Assembly (NCBI GenBank): GCA_937967665.1
Contig: CALBSZ010000123.1
Span: 1 to 14,409 of the forward strand
DNA from: an uncultured Planctomycetaceae bacterium
GTDB taxonomy: Bacteria; Planctomycetota; Planctomycetia; Pirellulales; Pirellulaceae
Direction: 5' to 3'
DNA: 14,409 bases
How positions within the stretch are numbered: the stretch's first letter is position 1; each line of letters starts with the position of its first letter. Below the pieces are notes generated by a model. That model ran no database searches. It was not told where the DNA came from and saw only the letters and a list, made by a program, of their open reading frames with translations. The position numbers and the translations under genes were made by a program. This document shows positions 6,475 through 13,128 of this stretch, piece after piece.

Positions 6475-7986
6475 ATGGCAACTGATCAAGCTCATGAAGA
6501 TGGCCACGAAGAAGAGCAACTGGAAGAAGGCGGTGCGAATAGCTTTCTGGTATTCAACGCCACTCCGAGCGTTCTCGTCAGTTTGGTCGTCCATATGGTC
6601 GGCTTCTTGATCCTGGGTCTGCTCACGTTTGGTCCGCCTCCGGACCAATGGAAGAACGTTCTGGAAATCGGTCAGAACGAAGATATCGAGGAGATCGAGG
6701 AACTGGAAGAGGAAATCATGGAGCCGGTGGACGTCGAAACAGAAGTCACGATGGACTTGCCGGAGTCAATGGTCACCCAGGAGGAGGTGGTAGAAGTCGT
6801 CGAAGAGATGTCTGTTTCCACCGACATTGATTCCGCGGCGATCGCCATTGAGCTAAGTGACTTTGGTGAAACGACAGCTCCTAAGAACGATCTGATGCGC
6901 GAGATCGGAAGCGTTTCGGGTTCGGGTCTGGAAGGTCGCGGCGCGGCGGCGCGCGGGAAACTGGTTGCCAAGAACGGCGGTAGCGAAGGGAGTGAAGCGG
7001 CAGTCGCTTTGGCCCTGAAGTGGCTGGCGGCGCACCAGATGCCGGATGGTGGTTGGAACTTTGACCATCGCCCCGGTCAGTGCGGCGGACGTTGTAACCA
7101 TCACGGTAGTCTCGGCGATAAAGCTCGCAGCGGTGCGACGGCCATGGCGCTGTTGCCATTCCTGGGCGCGGGCCAGACACACAAGGAAGGCAAATATAAG
7201 GAAGTCGTTGGTCGCGGCCTGTATTTCATGGTCAGCCAAATGAAACAGAACGGTGGGCTCAATGACGCGGGCGGCCGCATGTATTCACACGGCCTGTGTG
7301 CCATTACGCTTACCGAGGCCTATGCCATGACCCATGACAAGGGATTGATGGGCCCGGCTCAGATGTCCGTCAACTTCATTTCTTACGCGCAAGATCCGGT
7401 GGGGGGCGGTTGGCGTTATACGCCGAAGCAGGCGGGTGACACCTCGGTGGTCGGTTGGCAGTTGATGGCCCTGAAGAGCGCTCATATGGCTTACCTGCAA
7501 GTCGATCCGAACACGATTCGCGGTGCCACGAAGTTCCTGGATTCGGTGCAGGCCGACAGTGGAGCCTCCTACGGTTACACGACACCGGGCGCGGGCAGCG
7601 CGACGACCGCTGTCGGATTATTGTGCCGCATGTACCTGGGCTGGAAGAAAGACGAACCCGCCCTGGAACGGGGCGTGCAGAAGTTGAGCGCTTCCGGACC
7701 GTCCAAAGGCAACATGTACTACAATTACTATGCGACGCAGGTGATGCGGCAGTTCGGCGGTGACTACTGGAAAAAATGGAATAGCGAGATGCGCGACTAT
7801 CTGGTCAACAGCCAGGCGAAGAACGGCCACATGACCGGCAGCTGGTTCTTCGAAGGTGGCGGGCACGGTGCCGAGGCGGGTGGTCGAATTTACGCTACGT
7901 CGTTGGCGACCATGATTCTGGAAGTCTATTACCGGCACATGCCCATTTACGGCAAGCAAGCGGCGGAGGAAGATTTCCCGCTGTAA
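6475..7986 (+). CDS. Membrane-anchored prenyltransferase/squalene-oxidase-repeat protein, TonB-like N-terminus (copy 1)
   Basis: The product has 503 aa. The ATG follows GGAG (6465-6468) at 6 nt. A cytoplasmic acidic start (1-30) precedes one membrane helix (about 32-52) containing SLVVH (36-40), the Ser-x3-His spacing of TonB. GPPPDQ follows, then a very acidic linker (62-112), and from about residue 170 an alpha/alpha-toroid domain. Toroid marks include LKWLAAHQMPDGGW (181-194), CGGRC (203-207), GGGWRYTP (310-317), GDTSVVGWQLMALKSA (321-336), NYYATQV (417-423) and MILEVYYRHMP (480-490). I find no DxDD motif, so class II terpene cyclase activity is unlikely despite the usual family name. The topology implied is cytoplasm-in with a periplasmic toroid. 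The next gene is a paralogue, and an intrinsic terminator follows this one. Confidence 0.88.
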   Translation: MATDQAHEDGHEEEQLEEGGANSFLVFNATPSVLVSLVVHMVGFLILGLLTFGPPPDQWKNVLEIGQNEDIEEIEELEEEIMEPVDVETEVTMDLPESMVTQEEVVEVVEEMSVSTDIDSAAIAIELSDFGETTAPKNDLMREIGSVSGSGLEGRGAAARGKLVAKNGGSEGSEAAVALALKWLAAHQMPDGGWNFDHRPGQCGGRCNHHGSLGDKARSGATAMALLPFLGAGQTHKEGKYKEVVGRGLYFMVSQMKQNGGLNDAGGRMYSHGLCAITLTEAYAMTHDKGLMGPAQMSVNFISYAQDPVGGGWRYTPKQAGDTSVVGWQLMALKSAHMAYLQVDPNTIRGATKFLDSVQADSGASYGYTTPGAGSATTAVGLLCRMYLGWKKDEPALERGVQKLSASGPSKGNMYYNYYATQVMRQFGGDYWKKWNSEMRDYLVNSQAKNGHMTGSWFFEGGGHGAEAGGRIYATSLATMILEVYYRHMPIYGKQAAEEDFPL

Positions 7987-8020
7987 TTCCTTCGTTCAGA
8001 TACTGCGTCATCGATATCAC

Positions 8021-8049
8021 AACCGGCCTCTGAGGGGCCGGTTTTTTTT
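8021..8049 (+). terminator. Intrinsic terminator after the first toroid gene
   Basis: CCGGCCTC (8023-8030) pairs with GGGGCCGG (8034-8041) with one T-G wobble and a TGA loop, and eight Ts (8042-8049) follow directly. It lies 35 bp after the stop codon and is the clearest intrinsic terminator in the window. It separates two paralogous genes on the same strand. Confidence 0.92.
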
Positions 8050-8056
8050 GTGGCCG

Positions 8057-9709
8057 ATGGCCCGGGTCAAGGTATATTTTCGCGCGGCATTGGACGTGCA
8101 AAACGAAAGCCTTGACGTGTCTACCGAGTACATTCCTCACAATCCCTTTAACGCGTACGACGATGTCCCTGTGGGAGTTGCCGAGGCCGAGCGTCCGCCC
8201 GTACGGGTCGAACCGGTCGTTGAAGCGGCGCTGCCGACCACGACCGGACCAAGTCGCGGCGGGACGTGGTGGGACGCGTTCTGGACCGACCGGAACTGCC
8301 GCCGGACGAACAGCCTGTTAATCAGCTTGATCGTCCACGCCTGCGGCTTGATTGCGCTGGCCATGGCGATGCATTTCGTGACGCAACGCCAGCCGCCTCC
8401 CGAAGTCATCGTTTATCAATTCGACCGCGCTCCAACGCTGCAGGAACTTTCCGAGGTTGACGTTCCCGAGGTCGAGTTCGACGGGGCCGCGACCGCGTTG
8501 ACTTTTGACAGCCCGCGGATGCTCCATGTACCGGAAGCACTCGATATTCCTTCGCCGGTTGCGGGTCAGAATGCCAGCGCGCCGCAATTGGAACTGTTGC
8601 CACAGGCGCCAAACGCGATTCCCCTGCAGGACTTGTTCCTGACCAATCGACTCGTCGTGGGTGGCGGCTTCGAAGGGCGAGAAAGTGAGGCCCGCGCCCG
8701 ATTGCTCGCCGAACGCGGTGGCACGCCGGAAAGTGAAGACGCCGTCGCACGGGCGCTTGCCTGGCTGGCGGCCCATCAGCGAGCCGACGGGAGTTGGCGG
8801 TTTGACATTCACGATGGTCCCTGCGACGGTCGCTGCCAGAATCCAGGCACGATCGGCTCGACCACCGGAGCCACCGGCCTGGCCCTGCTGCCGTTCCTGG
8901 GTGCCGGCCACACGCACAGCAGCGGCGCGTACCAGGACGTGGTGGCCCGCGGCGTCTACTATCTGTCCAGCCGCATGCTCAAAACCCCGCACGGCGGCGA
9001 CTTGCAGGAAGGCACCATGTACGCGCAAGGCATTGCGACGCTGGCATTGTGCGAGGTCTATGCGATGACCCGCGATCCCGCGCTGCGCGAACCCGCGCAG
9101 CAGGCCGTCGATTTCATCTGTTACGCACAGCACAAGAAAGGGGGCTGGCGATACTTTCCCGGACAACCGGGTGACACGACCGTGTTCGGCTGGCAGCTTA
9201 TGGCGCTCAAGAGCGCTCGTCTGGCGGGATTGTTCGTGCCGTCGCCGGTGATCGAATTGGCCAAGGAGTATCTGGATTCGGTTCAAGTTGAAGCAGGCGC
9301 CTATTACGGCTATCAACTACCACGGAAAGAAGCGACGCCGACCGCCGTCGGCGTGCTGTCGCGCATGTACCTGGGTTGGCCGCGCAATCACGATCCGCTG
9401 ATCACCGGGGTCCATTATCTGTCTGACGCGGGGCCCTCGCGCAGAGACATGTACTTCAACTACTACGCAACGCAGGTGCTGGCCCACTACGGTGGCCCGC
9501 GCTGGGAGTCGTGGAATGAGCAGCTTCGCGAAACGCTCATCAAGACCCAATCCACGCGTGGCCACGAAAGCGGTAGCTGGTACTTTCACGACCGGCACGC
9601 GATCGCCGGCGGGCGCCTCTACACCACCGCCGTGTGCGCGATGATCCTGGAAGTGTATTATCGCCACATGCCTCTCTACGGGCTTACCGTGGTCGACGAG
9701 GGTTTCTGA
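8057..9709 (+). CDS. Membrane-anchored prenyltransferase/squalene-oxidase-repeat protein, TonB-like N-terminus (copy 2)
   Basis: From the ATG at 8057 the product has 550 aa. The start is uncertain. The frame opens within the terminator T run (TTG at 8048), no Shine-Dalgarno precedes 8057, and GTG at 8096 or 8117 would also precede the conserved EYIPHNPFNAYDD segment. A cytoplasmic part of about 85 residues leads to a membrane helix (about 86-106) containing SLIVH (90-94), again Ser-x3-His. Then come RQPPPEVIVYQF, a linker rich in acidic residues and proline, and a toroid domain from about 205. By eye about half of the toroid positions match copy 1, including CDGRC (256-260), GDTTVFGWQLMALKSA (372-387) and MILEVYYRHMPLYG near the C-terminus. 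It lacks DxDD. It probably uses its own promoter; TATATT at 8073 is a possible -10 if a later start is used. Confidence 0.85.
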   Translation: MARVKVYFRAALDVQNESLDVSTEYIPHNPFNAYDDVPVGVAEAERPPVRVEPVVEAALPTTTGPSRGGTWWDAFWTDRNCRRTNSLLISLIVHACGLIALAMAMHFVTQRQPPPEVIVYQFDRAPTLQELSEVDVPEVEFDGAATALTFDSPRMLHVPEALDIPSPVAGQNASAPQLELLPQAPNAIPLQDLFLTNRLVVGGGFEGRESEARARLLAERGGTPESEDAVARALAWLAAHQRADGSWRFDIHDGPCDGRCQNPGTIGSTTGATGLALLPFLGAGHTHSSGAYQDVVARGVYYLSSRMLKTPHGGDLQEGTMYAQGIATLALCEVYAMTRDPALREPAQQAVDFICYAQHKKGGWRYFPGQPGDTTVFGWQLMALKSARLAGLFVPSPVIELAKEYLDSVQVEAGAYYGYQLPRKEATPTAVGVLSRMYLGWPRNHDPLITGVHYLSDAGPSRRDMYFNYYATQVLAHYGGPRWESWNEQLRETLIKTQSTRGHESGSWYFHDRHAIAGGRLYTTAVCAMILEVYYRHMPLYGLTVVDEGF

Positions 9710-9730
9710 CGCAATTTGCTTTCGCTGGGC

Positions 9731-9811
9731 AGCACCGACATTGCGGCAAACCGCAAGCATACAAGCACGCAGCGCAAGCAAGTGTGTCTGGTCGTGAGTG
9801 ACCCACTCGCG
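9731..9811 (+). repeat. Dispersed intergenic repeat, copy B
   Basis: The 57-bp core at 9731-9787 matches copy A (minus strand 5996-5940) at 44 of 57 positions. A hairpin follows: CGTGAGTG (9793-9800) pairs with CACTCGCG (9804-9811) with one wobble and an ACC loop. It fills most of the 141-bp gap between two convergent genes and may also help end both transcripts, although no T run is present. Confidence 0.7.
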
Positions 9812-9850
9812 CTTCGACCTTGTATGACGAGGGAACCTGACGTTGGCGGA

Positions 9851-10714
9851 CTAGAACCGGTCCGTGATCAGTTCGCCGTCCGCGCGATGACAGAGCTGTT
9901 GGAGGAGGTTCGGGGCGATCTCCTCCGAAAGCGCGCGGACACTGCCGTCGCCGAAGGCAAAGTTCGTCACGCTGCGATGGACGCTCGCGAAGCCCCCGAC
10001 TTCGCCCGAATCCAGGGGCTGAAACGTTGCGTCGATGTCGGCGGCGTCTTCGGAAACGGGCATGCCGGACCAGTCGATCTTGCCAGCCGGTACAATCCCC
10101 GTACTCGCATTACGCAGGGTGGCTCGGGTCCCCGACATCCAGCCGAGATCGGCTTCGTCGGCCAGCTTTTCGCCGATGAAGATCGTTTTCGACGAACCGT
10201 CCTTGACGTCATCGTAACGAATGTGACTGTTCAAGAAGAACACGCCATGGTTGTCCTCGTCAATCGGTGCTTCACCATCGTGATGCACGCCCGCATAGTT
10301 GCTGTAGAGCGAAAACGACGCGATCGACGGGCAGGAAAGGGTCGGAATCGCGACACTTCGCACGGGAGCGTTAGCCGGATCATAAACGCCGACCTTGAAA
10401 TCGACGTGATGGTACGCATTCTGTTCCTCGAAATAGGGCAACAGTTGCGTGATCCAATTGTGATGGTAGCCTGCCGCTTCGTTCTTGATCGGGCCTGTGT
10501 CGTTCACTGTCCCCGGGGGGTACGCATTGTGTGCCGAGTGATAACTATGGACGGCGACGATCAACTGCAGCAGATTGTTCGAGCAATGACTGCGCCGCGC
10601 CGCCTCGCGCGCGGCCTGAACGGCGGGCAGCAGTAACGCGACCAGAATCCCGATGATCGCGATGACCACAAGTAGTTCTACGAGCGTAAAAGCGCTTCTT
10701 GTTCCTGATTTCAT
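9851..10714 (-). CDS. DUF1559 (H-X9-DG) pseudopilin-like protein
   Basis: The product has 287 aa and starts at the ATG at 10714-10712. This leaves a 4-nt gap to the upstream stop. A GTG at 10753 would overlap the upstream gene by 35 nt and has no better ribosome site. The type IV prepilin leader MKSGTRSA precedes FTLVELLVVIAIIGILVALL, with Glu at mature position 5; the residue before the cut is Ala, not the usual Gly. After the helix comes the DUF1559 hallmark PAVQAAREAARRSHCSNNL, then YPPGTVN, and near the C-terminus HRSVTNFAFGDGSV, which fits the H-X9-DG signature. Planctomycetes encode many such proteins, and their individual roles are mostly unknown. As the last gene of an operon with GspF-like and minor pseudopilin genes, this one may be the main subunit of that machine. 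Confidence 0.93.
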   Translation of the reverse strand: MKSGTRSAFTLVELLVVIAIIGILVALLLPAVQAAREAARRSHCSNNLLQLIVAVHSYHSAHNAYPPGTVNDTGPIKNEAAGYHHNWITQLLPYFEEQNAYHHVDFKVGVYDPANAPVRSVAIPTLSCPSIASFSLYSNYAGVHHDGEAPIDEDNHGVFFLNSHIRYDDVKDGSSKTIFIGEKLADEADLGWMSGTRATLRNASTGIVPAGKIDWSGMPVSEDAADIDATFQPLDSGEVGGFASVHRSVTNFAFGDGSVRALSEEIAPNLLQQLCHRADGELITDRF

Positions 10715-10718
10715 GACG

Positions 10719-11111
10719 TTACTCGCTATCGGATTGGGGGACTTGGATTTCACGCTGCAGCGTTCTCCCGGATGACGTGGGTGGGTAGTGGATCACCATG
10801 GTTAATTGAGCTGTCTGTGAGTCAGGGTTTCGTGTGATTTGGATGTCGACTTTCGCGGATGGATCCAGGACTTCGGGCAATTGCCAGACTTCGCCGGCGT
10901 AGTCGGGTTCGGTGGCCGCGCGTGCCGCAGCCCGGTCGCTGGCGGCGGCCGCCAACCATTGGCGCTGGATCAAAGTATGATGGTTCTGCACCAGCCTGGT
11001 GCGCGTGAGTGCGGCACGCACCATCCAGCCTGCCGTCGCCGTTACGATGACCAGACAAACCATGGCGGCGATCAGAATCGCTCCCGTCGTACGACGCCGT
11101 TTCTTCATCAT
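10719..11111 (-). CDS. Small PilX/GspK-like minor pseudopilin candidate
   Basis: The product has 130 aa and starts MMKKRRRTTG, followed by AILIAAMVCLVIVTATAGWM. A basic leader ending in Gly precedes a hydrophobic helix, as in prepilins. Mature position 5 is Ala rather than Glu, which is the situation in GspK and PilX-type tip subunits. It is far shorter than GspK (about 300 aa). The rest is a helix (NHHTLIQRQWLAAAASDRAAARAA) and a short beta-rich domain with no recognised motif. The first ATG overlaps the upstream stop as ATGA (11108-11111), and GGGAG lies about 9 nt before it. Gene order after I- and J-like genes supports a K/X role, but the sequence alone does not prove it. Confidence 0.7.
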   Translation of the reverse strand: MMKKRRRTTGAILIAAMVCLVIVTATAGWMVRAALTRTRLVQNHHTLIQRQWLAAAASDRAAARAATEPDYAGEVWQLPEVLDPSAKVDIQITRNPDSQTAQLTMVIHYPPTSSGRTLQREIQVPQSDSE

Positions 11112-11608
11112 GGTGATGCTCCCGGAGTTGTGATCTGTTTCTCGCGGCCGATGTGCACCTGAATTCGACGCACGAGCTGGTCTTGGCGGTCACGGATGAC
11201 CAGCATCGCCAAGGGCAGACTGTCTTCTGGCAAGACCTGGTAGGTGACGGTCGTGCCGGGTGCCAGTAGAAACGTATCCGCATGCCACGCGTTCGGGTTC
11301 GTTGCTGAAGTGACTCGACGTTCCATCCGTTCGCCATCCGACGTGTATTGAACTTCGTCCGAACCCCGCACGACGCGCAGCGTATTGTCAGCGGCCTCGA
11401 CCTTTGAAGCGGCGTGCAGGTCGTCCCGGAACACTGTCGATATCTGGTGGAATCGCATGTCGCGTTCCAGTGACTGGCGCAGTTTCGCTTCCGCCAGCCA
11501 TGTCGTCCGCAGGGTCACGGCGACGGAAGTGAGCACGACCGACATCAGGACCAGGACGACTGAAGTTTCGATCAGCGACGTGCCGCGGTCGTTGCGCAAG
11601 CGACTCAT
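11108..11608 (-). CDS. GspJ/PilW-like minor pseudopilin
   Basis: The product has 166 aa. The ATG at 11608-11606 follows AAGGAGG with 6-nt spacing, and the ATG overlaps the upstream stop (ATGA, 11605-11608). Open frame upstream of this start overlaps the previous gene and is not used. The prepilin leader MSRLRNDRG is cut before TSLIETSVVLVLMSVVLTSV, with Glu at mature position 5. The remainder (FHQISTVFRDDLHAA, then beta strands such as VQYTSDGERMERRV) fits the GspJ/PilW type, in which an N-terminal helix packs on a beta-rich head. It likely joins the I-like and K/X-like neighbours in a tip complex. Confidence 0.8.
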   Translation of the reverse strand: MSRLRNDRGTSLIETSVVLVLMSVVLTSVAVTLRTTWLAEAKLRQSLERDMRFHQISTVFRDDLHAASKVEAADNTLRVVRGSDEVQYTSDGERMERRVTSATNPNAWHADTFLLAPGTTVTYQVLPEDSLPLAMLVIRDRQDQLVRRIQVHIGREKQITTPGASP

Positions 11609-12021
11609 GGCGAACCTCCTTCGCCATAACGCCACGCGGTCAAGTGAACGGCTTGGGACCCGTTTCCCTCCTGCCATGAAACGGTTACCTGAACCTGCTT
11701 GCCCCGGGGCGAAGCCAGGTCGGTCACTTTGAATTCAAGCCGGGCGTGTTGGAGCGATCGTGTTGTTTCCTCGTGCAGCGTGAAAGAATTCAGTTTTTCG
11801 CTGGTGAGATCTTGCCAGGGCAGCGCCGAGACGCGTTCTAGCTGGTTGGCAGCCTCGTCGACAGCCAGTTGGCGGTGCGCGGCGACCTGGTCTTGAGCGA
11901 GGACGAAACCATGCATCTGGCCAACAATGATAAACGCAGCGGACAACAGGACCAGCGCGACCATGGCCTCCAGCAGCATACTGCCGCGACGGGTAGGGAA
12001 TTGTGACAGCGACGAAATCAT
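11605..12021 (-). CDS. GspI/PilV-like minor pseudopilin
   Basis: The product has 138 aa. The ATG at 12021-12019 overlaps the upstream stop as ATGA (12018-12021) and follows AAGGA about 9 nt away. Longer in-frame starts would extend far into the previous gene. The prepilin leader MISSLSQFPTRRG is cut before SMLLEAMVALVLLSAAFIIV, with Glu at mature position 5. LLEAMVALVLLSAA is typical of GspI/PilV ('LLEVMVAL'). The C-terminal half (LEFKVTDLASPRGKQVQVTV, HLTAWRY) looks like the small beta domain of that family. Length is close to GspI, and the position between GspF-like and J-like genes agrees. Confidence 0.82.
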   Translation of the reverse strand: MISSLSQFPTRRGSMLLEAMVALVLLSAAFIIVGQMHGFVLAQDQVAAHRQLAVDEAANQLERVSALPWQDLTSEKLNSFTLHEETTRSLQHARLEFKVTDLASPRGKQVQVTVSWQEGNGSQAVHLTAWRYGEGGSP

Positions 12022-13109
12022 TGTGGAAGTCCTTGAATCAGGTGGACGATCGGCAGAAAGAGGCTGACCACGACGATCATCACGGCGAATCCCAGCGGCA
12101 GGACCAGCAGCGGCAAAAGTGTCTGTAGCGCAAGTTGCGTCTTGTAAGCGTGATGTCGAACGTTGCTTTCCGCCATTTCTTCGAGTGCCCATTGCAGGTT
12201 ACCGACTTTCGTGGCCGACTTCAGGACGGCGGCGTCGGCAGCCCGCAGCAAACGCGACCGGGCGAGGCCATCCCAAATATTGCCGCCGTTTTCCAGTTCA
12301 CTCCTTACCGACCGCAGGCGGTGCCGAACCCAACGCTTGGGATAGCGATTCTCCAGGAAACTCAGCATGTCCGCGATGGAATGCTTGCAAGTCACGGCCT
12401 GTGCCAGGCTGCGCAGCAAACGCCCGCTGTCCAATCGGCGCGCGCAGCGACTCAACAGCGGCAGGTCCCACCGCAGCCAGCCGAATAGAGACAGGACGCT
12501 GGCGATGATGGGAATCGTCAGGAGAAAAAACAGCGGCACGAACAGGTACCAATAGTTCACGAACAGACGCGAACAGTCAATCAGCATCCTCGTGCTGTCG
12601 GGAAGCGGCAAGGCGAAGTCCTCGAACAGCCGCTGGAAAACCGGGACGATCTTGACCATGACGAACATCAGGATTCCGAACACTGTCATGGAGACTAAAA
12701 GGAGATAGAGTAAACGTTCGGTGAGCTGGTTTGCGATGGCCTGCACATCATCACCCTGCAAGAGGATCGAGTTGCGGATGGACGTTCCGAGCTCGCCGGT
12801 ACGATGGCCCACCTCCACAGCGATCCGCGCGTCCATGGACACGGCGAGGTGAGATGCGTCGATGGCCATGGGCAGCTGCATGCCGCCTTCCAGGTACTCG
12901 GCCAAATACCATGCCTGCCGGCCGACGACCCCGGCGTGTTCTCGGCTGAACGCCGCCGCGGCTTGTTCCAGGGGAATTCCCTTTTCGGCAGCAACGCCGA
13001 GCGTCCACAGCAACGCCAGCCGCTCGTGTTGCCAATACTTGAGCAGCCCGCCGACGATCACTACGACCGCGAAAAAGACGAACAGGATTAACAGGATGGT
13101 CAACAACAT
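12018..13109 (-). CDS. GspF/PilC-like inner-membrane platform protein, second copy
   Basis: The product has 363 aa from the ATG at 13109-13107, 19 nt after the stop of the first GspF-like gene. Likely membrane segments are at about 1-22, 136-158, 186-208 and 330-356. The N-terminal helix is not usual for GspF/PilC. Two T2SSF-like helical domains can be seen: about 30-130 (LGVAAEKGIPLEQA; VGHRTGELGTSI) and about 225-325 (LLRSLAQAVTCKHSIADML; ATKVGNLQWALEEMAE). It ends HLIQGLPQ, like the neighbour's DLIQGLS. The family forms the inner-membrane core on which an ATPase drives pseudopilus assembly. It diverges strongly from the upstream copy, so the two are not a recent duplication. Confidence 0.82.
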   Translation of the reverse strand: MLLTILLILFVFFAVVVIVGGLLKYWQHERLALLWTLGVAAEKGIPLEQAAAAFSREHAGVVGRQAWYLAEYLEGGMQLPMAIDASHLAVSMDARIAVEVGHRTGELGTSIRNSILLQGDDVQAIANQLTERLLYLLLVSMTVFGILMFVMVKIVPVFQRLFEDFALPLPDSTRMLIDCSRLFVNYWYLFVPLFFLLTIPIIASVLSLFGWLRWDLPLLSRCARRLDSGRLLRSLAQAVTCKHSIADMLSFLENRYPKRWVRHRLRSVRSELENGGNIWDGLARSRLLRAADAAVLKSATKVGNLQWALEEMAESNVRHHAYKTQLALQTLLPLLVLPLGFAVMIVVVSLFLPIVHLIQGLPQ

Positions 13110-13128
13110 ACCGGCGAACCTGATGGTT

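Noticed and set aside
8318..9316. Minus-strand open frame of 332 codons opposite toroid copy 2
   Set aside because: The plus strand encodes residues conserved with copy 1; the minus product shows no family features.
5940..9787. A composite transposon formed by the inverted repeats
   Set aside because: No transposase gene, no target-site duplication, and only 77 percent identity between the copies. They are better treated as dispersed repeat copies.
9716..10636. Plus-strand open frame of 306 codons opposite the DUF1559 gene
   Set aside because: The minus-strand frame has the prepilin and H-X9-DG signatures. The plus-strand product has no recognisable domain and begins inside repeat copy B.
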